NCBI RefSeq assembly: GCF_042453785.1
Contig: NC_091675.1
Coordinates: 52,648,501-52,712,500 of the forward strand
DNA: 64,000 bases
Direction: 5' to 3'
DNA from: Malus domestica
Lineage: Eukaryota; Streptophyta; Magnoliopsida; Rosales; Rosaceae
Within the stretch, counting starts at the first letter, position 1. Each line of letters begins with the position of its first letter. The translations under genes and the position numbers were made by a program. This document shows positions 1 through 12,393 of this stretch, piece by piece. The notes beneath the pieces are model-generated. The model worked only from the letters and a program-made list of their open reading frames with translations, had not been told where the DNA came from and did no database searches.

Positions 1-1159
<1,159 letters not shown>

Positions 1160-1522
1160 TTATCTTCTTAATGTTTTCTCCCTTTTTTTCTTCTTCTTTT
1201 AAATAGTGTATGTAATATTTCTTACTTAATAATCCATTTGTGCAAAAAGAAAATATAGTATCACATAAACTATATATGTACCATTATCTTTCTACATTTG
1301 CTTCCATTCACTTGGTTATACTATGTAATGGATTTTTGTGAATGCAATTATCATCATATTATTTTTCTAATTGCAGTTTTTAATTAATTATGTTGCGTAA
1401 CATCAGCTGATCAAATTATTTTTTTTCACTAATGATTACAAAATAATTTTGTATTTATGAAAATAGATAAACATGTTAAAGGTTTGAGAATTCATTACAT
1501 GGCGAGTATGGTTAGGCCCAAC
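1160..1522. other. WRKY 3' flank
   Basis: AT-rich sequence after the WRKY stop codon. It should hold the 3' UTR and poly(A) site; T-rich and A-rich tracts are present, but I cannot fix the cleavage site. No other gene is seen. Confidence 0.5.
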
Positions 1523-1679
1523 GTCTGCTGTCCTCTAAAATGGTGTCTTCTCTATGTCTCTTCTTTCATTTTTTGACATGTGTCATACCACTTAATCTCA
1601 ACTTAAGTTAGAATTAAGTGGTATAACACGGTACACATGTCAAAAATGGAAGAGGAGACACCATTAGGGGACAACAGAC
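1523..1679. mobile_element. Palindromic MITE, 157 bp
   Basis: The two halves are reverse complements over nearly the whole length. The left arm starts GTCTGCTGTCCTCTAAAATG; the right arm ends CATTAGGGGACAACAGAC. Inside, TGACATGTGT and ATACCACTTAA pair with their complements around a centre near 1605. No convincing target-site duplication is seen, so the superfamily is not assigned. It lies 58 bp before the CACTA element. Confidence 0.75.
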
Positions 1680-1736
1680 CCCCTGCTGTATGGTTATTGG
1701 GAATGCTTGATGGTTAACTAGTTGGCTACGAGCATG

Positions 1737-3451
1737 CACTACTACAATATTAGCTTTAGGTGTCGGATGATGGTGGCGGTTTAATAAGCCATTATGTCTG
1801 ATAAAAGATATTCGACACATCATTCAGTTAGTGTCGGATAAAAATGAAATCTTGTCAGTTATATCCGACATAAATTCCTGGCGGATATTTAGTGTCGGAT
1901 GAAAGCGCTAGTATTTTTAAATTCTTTTTTTTTTAATATTTTTAATAGATTCTGGGTAAATGGTGGCGGTTATAACTAACAAAAATCGACTATTTTATTA
2001 TTTTAGTTTATGGCGGTTATTATTTTAGTATTCAGTCGGTTATAACCGACATAATTGGACTATTTTATTATTTTTACGCCAAAAGTTTTTCAAAATTTTA
2101 TTATTTTAGTGCTCATGGCCCTGTCGGATGTAATCGACAGGAACAGAGCAAAATTTTGGGCAAGAAATTTCCCGCGACTGTGATTCAAAAAAATTAATGG
2201 CTCACAAAATCTGATGGAAGAAAATTTTGTGGCAGTTTTTGGTTAATTTTGTCGGTTATAAACGACACTAACCTGACATGCATATAAAAAAGGTTGGTGG
2301 GTTTTATTCAAGTTATCGGTTATAACAGACAACATTTATTACCCTTAGCTAAAATAATTCAACTTCCCATTTTCACTTCAGCCGTTCTTCTTCTCCTTCC
2401 CATTTTTACTCATTCATTTCTTAGCCATTTTTACTTCCTTAGCCATTTTTACTCCTCCTTCTTGTCTCAGCCATTACTATGGAGGAATCAAATGAAGGCC
2501 ATGAATTCCAGGAACAAACTGAAAATGATACATTTTAAAGTAATTATATTGTGAGTTTTTTCTTTGTTGTTTTTGAAATACATGACAAATGTTTGTATAG
2601 AACTCGCAGAGCTGCTATTCCGAAGTGGAAAGAGAGACAACTTGTGGAAGAGGTAAGACCTCCACGACCTAAAAAATCCCTTCTTCTTCGAAAAGTTGAC
2701 GCTTCTCGCGTTGCTTCCGGTTTCTTGGCTCTTGATCTTCTGGTGACCTTTCTCTGCTGCAGAGTTTGGTGCTTTTTTGTTGTAGGGTATGAGTTTTCCA
2801 CAAAAGATTATGTCCTTCTTTGCTGAAGAACTCAAAGTAGTTTTCTTCGTCGCGGTCGAACGATGAGCTTTGGTAGTCTTTGGAGAAGCCATCTCAATGA
2901 GTTGAGTCACTGTGTGTGGGGAGATCGCAGAGAAATAGGGTTTCCTCAGCTTCGTAGGGATCTTGGTCTTGAAATTGTTCTTCCTTTTCTCCTAAATAAT
3001 TTTTATTCTATTTTTATTCATTCATTAAAAAAACAAATAGAAGGATTCCTTTTTTTTTTTTTAAATATTAATATTTTTCTGTCAGTTGTGGACGACGGAA
3101 AATAGTTATTTATAATAGATTTTATTTATTTTTAAATGTTTTTGTCGATTAGAACCGACAGGAACATGATGTCAATCCGACGGTATTTTTAATTTTCTGG
3201 CTGTTATGAACGACATTAATTGATAATATCCGACATTAGTTAAGTATTTATTGTCGCATGTATCCGACACAAGTTCTGTCTGTTTTAGAGCCTTAACTAA
3301 CAGAAAATTCATTTTCTGACGCTGGTAATTCTGTCGCTTATTATATCCAACACTGCATCTATTTTCTGTCATAGTTTGCTTAATATCCGACAGTAATATA
3401 CATTTCTTATCGGTTATCATAGCAACACTAATAAATGATTTCGTAGTAGTG
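1737..3451. mobile_element. Non-autonomous CACTA (En/Spm) DNA transposon
   Basis: The left end is CACTACTACAA and the right end is TCGTAGTAGTG, its inverted partner. A 3-bp duplication, ATG, flanks the element (1734-1736 and 3452-3454). CACTA ends and a 3-bp duplication are the hallmarks of this superfamily. Both subterminal regions (about 1750-2330 and 3070-3430) are packed with TGTCGGAT and TCGGTTATAACCGAC-type motifs in both orientations, as expected for transposase-binding sites. The middle (about 2340-3000) is unlike the ends and has short open frames on both strands (for example 2488-2910, minus). I recognise no transposase in it. It may be filler or captured sequence. Confidence 0.9.
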
Positions 3452-3454
3452 ATG

Positions 3455-5625
3455 GACTGTTTTTGAAGTTATGGGAATGAAAATGCACATCCTTCCTTGA
3501 TCCAAATTATTGTCCATTTTGCAACGAGACACTGAAGGCTTCATCGACGGCGATCTACCATTTTTTAATGTAATCCCATCGATCTCCTCCACCATTAGAC
3601 TCCCCTTGAGCCCTAGAACAAAGCCCAATCAGTTGTAGGGGCGGCGGAACACCGAGGAAGGAGAATCGAAGCACACCCATTTCTAGGGTTCTGGTGGATC
3701 GAGAAGGTTTTCAGGCGTTTCCGGCTGAATTGGACTTCAGCCCATGTATGAAAGTAGTTCCCCTTGCTGAGATTTACATATGTAAAATTTGGTAATTTTT
3801 GGAGTTAGTTAATTTTTTTGGCGAATCGGGGTGGCCGGCCGCCACATGTGCGGCGCATGGGCCTAGGACCCACTTGACTTTCTAGGCTAAATTCGATACC
3901 CCGATTCCATATGTAATGTCGGATTGACAAAATCCCATCGTTTGAACATAGTTTTGTTAGAGGCCGCCACTTGGTCATTATATGAAATGACGATTTGACC
4001 GCTGGATCGATACTAAACCTTAATATGTTATAGTATGTAATATTTAAGGACCATATGAATTGACGGATTTGGAATCCAACTTATGGATCTTCCCAAATTG
4101 AATTTCTAAGTTTGTAAAACCAAACATTGATAGCAACCTAATTTTAGCAATTGGAAAAGATTCGATCGTTGGATCGTTCCGAAATTTTAGAATATTGTTT
4201 TAGAAGATAAATGAGACCATTGGGAAGTTACGGATCGGAAATCCATGGGCGGATGTTCTAGATTGACTTGTATAGGGTTGTGGACCCCACATTTGACAGA
4301 GACTTGACTTTCGGTCAATATGTTACAAATTGATCTTAAATATTAAAATTAGTATTACTAGAGACTATGTAGGGCTTAGTGGGCCTATATTGGTTAGTGA
4401 GTTATCCCAGATAATATATACATCGGTTTACGTGTATGAGACATCATATTGTGATATATATTTGTTTATTTATCTTCTTAATATTGTGAATGATAAGTAT
4501 GATAAATGTTATGACAATGTGATACTAGAATCCTATTAGAAGTATTCTGTAAAACTTATATGCTTGTGTGACATATTAGTTGGTGACCATGAGAAGTTGA
4601 TGGTGTAGGTGACTACGTTGTAACTTATAAGGGTTAAGGTATGGGTAGGTTGTGTGTTAAATTTACTACACCATGTAGCAGTGGTACATGGATGGTCTTA
4701 CTTGGTATATCCGCTATGGGAACCATACGTATTTCAGGGGTGATCATGCTTGGTACATCCGCGATGAGGGACCTCACGCATTCTAGGAGTGATCATGCTT
4801 AGTATATCCGTGATGGGTGATTCTACCTAGAGCTATAGGATACAGTCTTGCTTGGTATATCTGCGATGAGGGACTGTTAGGGGTGATCATGCTTGGTATA
4901 TCTGCGATGGGTGATCACTGCCTACGTTATTATACTATGCATATGGTTCTGCTTGGTATATCCGCGATGAGGGACCATACGCATTCTAGAAGTGATCATG
5001 CTTGGTATATCCACGTTGGGTGATCACTACCTAGAGTTAGGATGTGGTCATGCTTGGTATATCTGGGGAACCATACATATTCAGGGGTGATCATGCTTGG
5101 TATATTCGCGATGGGTGATCACTGCCTGCACGATGAGATTATGTCTATGGTTCTACTTGGTATTTCCGCGATGGGGGACTATACGCATTCTAGGGTGATG
5201 ATGATTAGTTGTACTCGGTACATTTCGATAGGCAACCATATTTTAGTTGGATTCCATTGAGTGGTCCAGAATTCATACTTTTGTTCATTTTCATAAGGTT
5301 AGTCTGACCGTAGATTTGAGAGAATAGGAATTGCTCACAGTAGACATTATGTTTATAAATTAGATTTATCATGATATTACTTGGAATCTAGGTAGGGAAT
5401 TATGTAGAATTATTTTATTTTATTTTGTGAATTGATATGTGATCTTATTGATTGATTAATGTAGTTCAATGTTAATATTGTGCATCTTTAATTCTTGTGG
5501 TTGATTAATTAGAGTGATTGTGGAATGACGTCATGATTGTTATTATTATGATTAGAATATTTGATTGATGTGGCTTGAGAATAATATTGTGCTTCGTTGA
5601 TTCTTTGATATGTTACATAATGTGG
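3455..5625 (-). mobile_element. Old LTR-like repeat block, left part
   Basis: Non-coding sequence continuing beyond the hAT insertion to about 8536. The right end at 8520-8536 reads GGGATCAGGACGTGACA; on the minus strand this is TGTCACGTCC, which I recognise as a frequent start of gypsy LTRs in Rosaceae. The left boundary and a TSD were not found, so this may be a solo or truncated LTR. A minus-strand open frame at 3428-3628 shows no family I know. No gene is called here. Confidence 0.4.
4685..5260. repeat. Degenerate minisatellite
   Basis: About ten diverged copies of a unit with the core GCTTGGTATATCCGCGATGG, followed by variable GTGATCAC / GGACCATACGCATTCTAGG segments. Spacing between cores is irregular, about 45 to 75 bp. 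The short plus-strand open frames here are translations of the repeat, not genes. Confidence 0.8.
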
Positions 5626-5885
5626 ATTGAGGTTAGGCCTGGCAATTCCTGACACGACCCGATAACCCGAAACGACACGACCCAAAATTAACAGGTATTT
5701 GAGTCGACACGATAACGAATCGGGTATTATCGGGTAACCCGATAAGCACCTGTTAAGATAACGGGTTGGTTCGGGTATACACGTGGGAAACACGATACAC
5801 GATAAGCAGAATATTAATTTAATAATTTTATAACCCTAAAAAATACTATAATAATTTAACAATTTTATACCCCTAAAAAGTTTAA

Positions 5886-5974
5886 AACTATAATTATATA
5901 TATATATATATATTAAATTAACTATAATAATTATATATACTATAATAATTATACCCCCAAAATATTAACTATAA

Positions 5975-6008
<34 letters not shown>
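5886..6008. repeat. AT microsatellites
   Basis: Several (AT)n runs separated by short CCCCAAAA-type spacers, inside the left arm of the hAT element. Confidence 0.8.
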
Positions 6009-6011
<3 letters not shown>

Positions 6012-6089
6012 TTTTAAATTAAATTTTATACCCCAAAAAAAAACTATAATAATTATACGTACAAAATAAATAGATTTAAATCTACATAA

Positions 6090-7555
6090 TAAATATATAT
6101 ATATACACACCATTGAACTTGATGGGATACACGAAACTAATTTCAACGATCAAACCGTCAAACTTGTTTGTATATGCTTCGAGATCGCATATGCCAAAAA
6201 TCACAAAAAACAAACATTCAGAGATCAAGTAATGAGACAAAACTTTTCGACGGTGATAAAACAAAAAATCACGATTTAACGGTTATTTTAACTTCGATTT
6301 TGATTATTTTTTACAAGTACACTTTTTGACCCTATACGAATACAATGAATGAATTCGATCGTCAATTTAAAATATTTACACAAGTGGATACCACAAAATC
6401 TTATGTTATACTTAATGAAAGTATAAATAAACTCTAAGTGTTGGTGAATCTATCGTTTTGATGGGATACGAATTCTATGAAACTAATTTCAACGATCCAA
6501 CCATCAATCTTGTTTGTATATGCTTCGAGATCGCATACGCCAAAAATCACAAAAAACAAACATTCAGAGATCAAGTAATGATACAAAACTTTTCGACGGT
6601 TATAAAACAAAAAATCACGATTTAACGGTTATTTTAACTTTGATTTTGATAATTTTTTACAACTACATTTTTTGACCCTATACGAATACAATGAATAAAT
6701 TCGATCGTCAATTTAAAATATTTACACAAGTGGATACCACAAAATCTTATTTTATACTTAATAAAAGTATAAATAAACTCTAAGTGTTAGTGAATCTATC
6801 ATTTTGATGGGATACAAATTCTATAAAACTAATTCAACGATCAAACCGTCAAACTTGTTTGTATATGCTTCGAGATCGCATACGCCAAAAATCACAAAAA
6901 ACAGACATTCAGAGATCAAGTAATGAGACAAAACTTTTCGACGGTTATAAAACAAAAAATCACGATTTAACGGTTATTTTAACTTCGATTTTGATTATTT
7001 TTTACAAGTACACTTTTTGACCCTATACGAATACAATGAATGAATTCGATCGTCAATTTAAAATATTTACACAAGTGGATACCACAAAATCTTATGTTAT
7101 ACTTAATGAAAGTATAAATAAACTAAGTGTTGGTGAATCTATCGTTTTGATGGGATACGAATTCTATGAAACTAATTTCAACGATCCAACCGTCAAACTT
7201 GTTTGTATATGCTTCGAGATCGCATACGCTAAAAATAAAAAAAAAACAAACATTCAGAGATCAAGTAATGAGACAAAACTTTTCGACGGTTATAAAACAA
7301 AAAATCACGATTTAACGGTTATTGTAACTCCGATTTTGATAATTTTTTACAACTACACTTGTTGACCCTATACGAATACAATGAATGAATTCGATCGTCA
7401 ATTTAAAATATTTACACAAGTGGATACCACAAAATCTTATGTTATACTTAATGAAAGTATAAATAAAGTTTAAGTATCTATGGTTTGGATGAGATACGAA
7501 TTCTATGAAACTAATTTCAATGATCCAACCGTCAATCTTGTTTGTATAATTTGAA
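6090..7555. repeat. Tandem repeat, about 345 bp x 4.2, inside the hAT element
   Basis: The marker TATATGCTTCGAGATCGCAT occurs at 6171, 6517, 6862 and 7206, so the period is 346, 345 and 344 bp. A fifth, partial copy begins near 7545. Units differ by few substitutions. One unit has an open frame (7036-7365), while its neighbours are closed by single changes such as CTCTAAG against CTAAG, so I regard the frame as incidental. Confidence 0.9.
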
Positions 7556-8136
7556 TGGTTTTTAATGTTTGGTTTTTCTATACTTAGTTTATGCGGAAGA
7601 GAGTTCTGACGTGGAAAACCTTACCGAAAACATCATCAACATAACTCTTGAAGGCAATAGATCAAGCCAAAGTTCCAATACAATTTCCCCATGATGATCG
7701 ATGAAAATTGAGGATTTTGTAAAAGAAATAACATTCAAACTTTGAGTTCTATTGGCAAGGTTTAAACTTTTGAGAAAGGCTTCACAACCTTGAAAACAAA
7801 AACTCTTTCATTTTGCATATCCTTGCACATTTAATATTTTGTAATAGACTAGTGTATGAATGTTTTTTTATTAGGCTCTTATTTTCGAGTGTAGATGTAG
7901 TACTTAAATGACAAATATGTTTTAATGTTTTGAAGTAATATTTATGTGGTAATGTGTGGTATGTGCAAATTTAAGAACAAAATATATTTTTCTTAACGGG
8001 TCATAACGGGTCATAACGGGTCGGGTCACTTTACCCGTTGGGTAAAGTGACCCGACCTGTTAAGGACCCGTTAAGATAACAGGTGTTACATGAAAACGAC
8101 ACGAACACGACAGACACGACCCGTTTGCCAGGCCTA

Positions 8137-8536
8137 ATTGAGGTATCATGTTGAGAACATAGTGATTTATATGATGGATGGAATGGAAATCTTGAATGTC
8201 ATGTGGGTTTGTTATGTAGCCCTAAACCTAGTAATTTCATGCTTATTAAGTTCTAATAATTGATTGAGGAATGCTAGGCTTTTTTGCTTAAACGCACTGT
8301 GATAAACGTGGAGTGTAGTGAATAATGAACTACGAATGACTTGATCCCTTCTTAGGGTACGTAGGTAGTCTAACGCTAAGGTTATAATATGTAGCCATGA
8401 AATAAAAGAAAATGGATGTGTGGTTAAATCATTGTTTGTGTTTTGGTCTTGTCTCGGAGGTGAGACATGATAGATAAACAGAAATGTGGTGACGTCACGT
8501 GTTGATTTTGGTCGTATGACGGGATCAGGACGTGAC
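8137..8536 (-). mobile_element. Old LTR-like repeat block, right part
   Basis: Continuation of the block split by the hAT element. It ends at 8520-8536 with GGGATCAGGACGTGACA, i.e. TGTCACGTCC at the 5' end on the minus strand. Assignment to a gypsy LTR rests on recognition of this terminus; no paired LTR is present in the window. Confidence 0.4.
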
Positions 8537-8602
8537 AAAAAGCCAGGGATGAAGGAACCTTTTTGGATATGTGTCAGCGTGTTGACATGTTATGAAGGGA
8601 GT

Positions 8603-8783
8603 GAGTAGGATTTTCTTCTCTTCAAATTGTCTTTTCCTTCAGTCTCCGTTTATTTGAACGGTTATGATTAAGCTACATCAACATCTAGTATTAACTTCTT
8701 TGTAGAGATAGAAAGAAAAAGAGAAAAGTGACAGAGAAAAGGGACTGGGGGTGAAGAGATTTAGAGGGGAAATAATCCTACTC
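8603..8783 (+). mobile_element. MITE, family A copy 1
   Basis: The ends are inverted: GAGTAGGATTTTCTTCTC on the left, and the right end reads GAGTAGGATTATTTCCCCTC on the opposite strand. The interior contains TTTGAACGGTTATGATTAAG. A second, inverted copy with the same interior lies at 40678-40837, which supports it as a transposed unit. Confidence 0.65.
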
Positions 8784-9507
8784 CTTTAGAAAGATGTTTT
8801 TGCAATCATCCTACTATTAGATACTCCCTGCACATACAGACAAAAACTCATATTGACAATGTTATCACGACCTTAATAATGATGATAGTATGATGTGTAA
8901 CATTATCGTTTTTTAGCATTAATAACATAAATTCTTATTTAAATTGACTAATTAATAATATCACCAAGTATTATAATAACATAGGAAACAAGCATATAAT
9001 GAGTGTTCATTCAAATAAGCAACAAGTCTTTTACAATTTATTGAAAAAAAATCAAATGTAAAATAACATTTTTTCTGTCAAGGTTAGAGTCACAACCTAA
9101 ACGAGTGCTATAGGAGGGTTTAGGCGCCCTTTCTTAATTTTCAAATGCATAAAAATTAATCGAGGTAGTGACCATCCGTATAGCGCCTAGTCGAAGATTT
9201 AAAAAATATAACATGTTAAAACTTAATTATCAAGTCAATATATAAAATCCCCTTAAAATTAAGAGGCATACTCATTAGGAGGGATCGCGTGCTCAGGCTA
9301 GTCCACCATGTACTTTAACAATGTCTTCTCGGGATGAGTTCTAACTTCTATGTTTTCCTTTGTCTCAAAGTTCGAAGTCTTAGCTACGGTTTAGCGAGTT
9401 ACCCTTATGATTTTCCCCTCTCACTAAGGCGATATTTTGTAAATAAAATATACCTCTATGTACCATAATATACAAGCCTTAAATGACAAATCATTTGAGT
9501 GAACCAC
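8784..9507. other. AT-rich intergenic sequence
   Basis: No gene or complete element seen. A patch at 9100-9215 with GGCGCC and AGCGCCTAG motifs resembles the degenerate repeat at 22875-23520. Confidence 0.5.
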
Positions 9508-9700
9508 TATGGGGTCGTTTAGTGGTTAGGAACGAATTTCTAGTTCATATTTCACACGGTACATTTTGAGTTCGATTTTTGGTGTTGGTGAATCACATAA
9601 TGGTGGGTAAAGGAGGCTGAAAGGTCTATAGAAGTCTTTCCGACATCCGAAAAAGTAAACTGACATGATGAAATCACCAACTGATTCCCTTTTAACAAAG
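9508..9700 (+). mobile_element. tRNA-derived SINE, copy 1
   Basis: It has a pol III A-box-like TTTAGTGGTTAGG near 9514 and a B-box-like GAGTTCGATTT near 9568, followed by TGGTGGGTAAAGGAGGCTGAA and a tail about AAGTCTTTCCGACATCCG. The same order of motifs occurs at 11700-11860 (+), 9940-10085 (-) and 60283-60472 (-). Confidence 0.65.
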
Positions 9701-9939
9701 AATCATTTACATGAGCAAAGTGATGGAGCCATTGAGGTCCAGTGACACATTCTAAGATTCGTCTGAACATTCATATAAAAAACCATATGAAATTGTTGAA
9801 TTCTATTTAAGTTGTAAGACGCAAGAATCAAGTGGGCTTGCTTCACAACAACACACACTTAAATAGCATAGAGTCACAACTCGTGTTCTGATTTAGCATT
9901 ATGTTCAAGTGGACATCACGACAGTCCATTTGTTTTTTT

Positions 9940-10085
9940 GGGCTGAAAAGACTGATAGAGGCATTTTAGCTTTTTCTGTGATTCTTCAGAGCCAGGAACC
10001 GAACTCAAAACGTGCTATGTGGAATACAGATTTAAAATTCCTCCCGAACCACTGAGCCACTAGGTAGTTGTTTAAGTAGATATCT
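9940..10085 (-). mobile_element. tRNA-derived SINE, copy 2 (head)
   Basis: On the minus strand it reads TGGCTCAGTGGTTCGGGAGG, then the B box GAGTTCGGTTCCTGGCTC. Only the tRNA-like head and the start of the body are recognisable. It belongs to the same family as 9508-9700. Confidence 0.6.
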
Positions 10086-10179
10086 TACTTTGATTCTTCT
10101 ATTAATAGGGAAAACACGAGTCTTTTCTCATATGTCGAGAAATTACTTCCCTGAACACAAGGTGAATTTACACCTCAAG

Positions 10180-11430
10180 TATTGGTAAATTACACAAAAC
10201 CACCTCAACTATGAGTCACATAACAATCTCATACCTCGTGTTTTAAACATTATAATGCCATACCTCATCTTATGAATTTGTTGCAATGTCATACCTCCGT
10301 CAACTTTTTTGTTAAATGCTAACGTGGCATGATTGGGCCTACTTTTTTGCTAATTGGAATAAAAAAAATTAATTAATTAATAAAAATTAATTGTTATTTA
10401 TTTAACAATTAATATTAATTATAAACAAATAATTTTGTGGGCCCCCTTATTCCAATCTCTTTCTCCCTCAAACTCATCGTTCTCTCCTAATGCGCCCCAT
10501 AAAACGACCACTTGCCAATCGGAAAAATTTAAGCTCCGTTCAACCTCAAATCTCTACCAAAACACAACGAAATTTTTCTCAAAACGAAGATCACAGAACA
10601 AGGAATAGAAATATACCTTTTTTAGGCCAAGTCGTGGCCGGTATAATGGCCTGAGAACGGCCTGAGCTTACCAGCACGAAACAGAGTTTATGGTTTCTCA
10701 CAAAATTGAGGCAGATTCAAGCCTCCCATGCTAAAATCCGAACCTCAAGTTGAAGAAGAAGTGATTACCAGCACGAAACTGAGTTTATGGTTTCTCACGA
10801 AATAGAGGCAGATTCAAGCCTCCCATGCTCAAATCCGAACCTTAGGTTGAAGAAGAAGTGATCTGTGATCCTAGACTCGTCCAATCTAACGAGGAATTGA
10901 CGGATTTTCATAGGAAAATCGCGAGGTGGTGGTGGAGTCCATCTATGTTGTTGTAGAGAGAAGATGAGAAGTTAGAGAAACGGCAAATTGAGCGTTGAGG
11001 GAGAAAAGAAGAGCGAGTGACATGGTTGTGGTGGTGGTTTGGTGGTGGCAGTTCTCTGCGGTTTGGCTTCTTTGTGAACACAGAGAAGAAAAGATGGTGA
11101 GCGTTGGGAGAGAATTGAGAGTTTAAGGGAGACAGAGAGAGACTGGATGAGGGGCCCACAAAATTATTTGTTTATAACTAAATATTAATTGTTAAATAAA
11201 TTACAAATAATTTATTGTTAATTAATTAATTTTTTATTCCAATTAGCAAAAGAGTCGGCCTCGCTTATACCACGTCAGCATTTAACAGAAAAATTAACAG
11301 AAAAGTTGACGAATGTATGACATTACAACAAATTCATAAGATGAGGCATGACATTACAATATTTAAAACATGAGGTATGATATTGTTATGCGACTCATAA
11401 TTAAAGTGGTTTTGTGTAATTTAACCAATA
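10180..11430. mobile_element. Long-TIR element, probably Mutator-like
   Basis: The left end (10180 to about 10450) and the right end (about 11150 to 11430) are inverted repeats of roughly 270-280 bp. Both read inward TATTGGT(T)AAATTACAC, later AACAATTAATATT and AATTTTGTGGGCCC. Very long TIRs suit MULEs, but I could not find a 9-bp TSD, so the assignment is tentative. The interior (10451-11150) is unlike the ends and shows no transposase. A minus-strand open frame at 10908-11159 is not convincing. Confidence 0.75.
10667..10862. repeat. Tandem duplication, about 96 bp x 2
   Basis: The segment beginning TTACCAGCACGAAAC and ending GAAGAAGAAGTGAT occurs twice in a row, inside the long-TIR element. 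Differences are few (AACAGAG / AACTGAG, CTCAAGTT / CTTAGGTT). Confidence 0.8.
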
Positions 11431-12393
11431 TTCTAAAAACAACTTTATCAACTTTCATTAACATATTACAAGCAGAAAACAAGCACAAAAATCTTCATGA
11501 AGTAACAATCAATTTCCCAATTTTTAGACATAAATTACTAGAAATCTCTCTGAAAATAAAAGCAATCACATATATTAGGTAGTATTCCACAACAATGGAT
11601 GTGTGTATTTCATTTAACTACAAATATTGCTAGCTGTAAACAAGTAAAGTACAACTATAGCATGATCAAGGTAAATTACACCTTATAGAAACTTAAGTTT
11701 TGCTTATTAATTGTAGCATGAAGGCAAGTTTTGGGTTCGGTTTCTAGCGCTGAATTACATGATGATGGTTAGATGAAAGCTGAAATGACTCTGTGAGTCT
11801 TCCTGACCCTTGAAGGGTGGACTGCCATATCGAAGCCACCAGCTGGTCTTTTTTTTTAAAGAAAAATAAATATTGTCAAAAAGATGTATAATCTTTGCTC
11901 TTCATTCCACAATGAGTTTTCAAACAACATTTCTCTAAATTGTAAAACAGAACATTAAGAGCACCTTTGTTGAAATCTACAATAAAGATAACACAACATA
12001 TTAGTAAAAAGTTGTTATAAACATTGCCTTTTGGTTCAAATTTATTTAAGTCATTATTTTCTTTTTATGGCTTGCGTCATTAAGTTAATGGTGTCTCGTT
12101 GTCCTTGGACGAGGTTACACTGGCTACTTGATATGAGCCAGCACATCTCGGCTTATAGCTTGTCGGTCGGGAGAGATTTTTCAATGTGATTGGAACACGA
12201 AATGATACATCACGTCCCATTATATCAATGGTGAAATATGTGTGCTAAAAAGTTAATAACTTAAAAAATACAATTTGCCACCATTTATATAAAAACATGT
12301 GGTGTACCACTCATATTCCTGTCACAATAAAAAATTCATCATCTGTCGGTTATTGAATCGGGAAGTCACTGAAGACAAACTTGAGTTTCATAA
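11431..12393. other. Intergenic sequence left of the gypsy element
   Basis: AT-rich sequence holding the SINE at 11700-11860. No gene is seen. The last five bases, CATAA (12389-12393), are the left target-site duplication of the gypsy element. Confidence 0.5.
11700..11860 (+). mobile_element. tRNA-derived SINE, copy 3
   Basis: It has a B box GGGTTCGGTTTCTAGC, then GATGATGGTTAGATGAAAGCTG, GAGTCTTCCTGACCCTTG and a T-rich tail, colinear with the SINE at 9508. The A-box end is poor. Confidence 0.55.

Larger units (their letters stand above)
5634..8136. mobile_element. Non-autonomous hAT transposon
   Basis: The terminal inverted repeats begin TAGGCCTGGCAA and end TTGCCAGGCCTA. A perfect 8-bp duplication, ATTGAGGT, flanks the element at 5626-5633 and 8137-8144, which is diagnostic of hAT. 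Both ends are rich in ACGACCCG / CGGGT motifs in both orientations (for example TAACGGGTCATAACGGGTC near 7997), probably the subterminal transposase-binding region. There is no transposase frame. The centre consists of 345-bp tandem repeats. The element is inserted into an older LTR-like block. Confidence 0.92.

Noticed and set aside
12080..12220. GC-richer patch with possible inverted motifs (TGGACGAGG, GAGCCAGCACATCTCGGC)
   Set aside because: No terminal repeats, duplication or coding potential could be defined.
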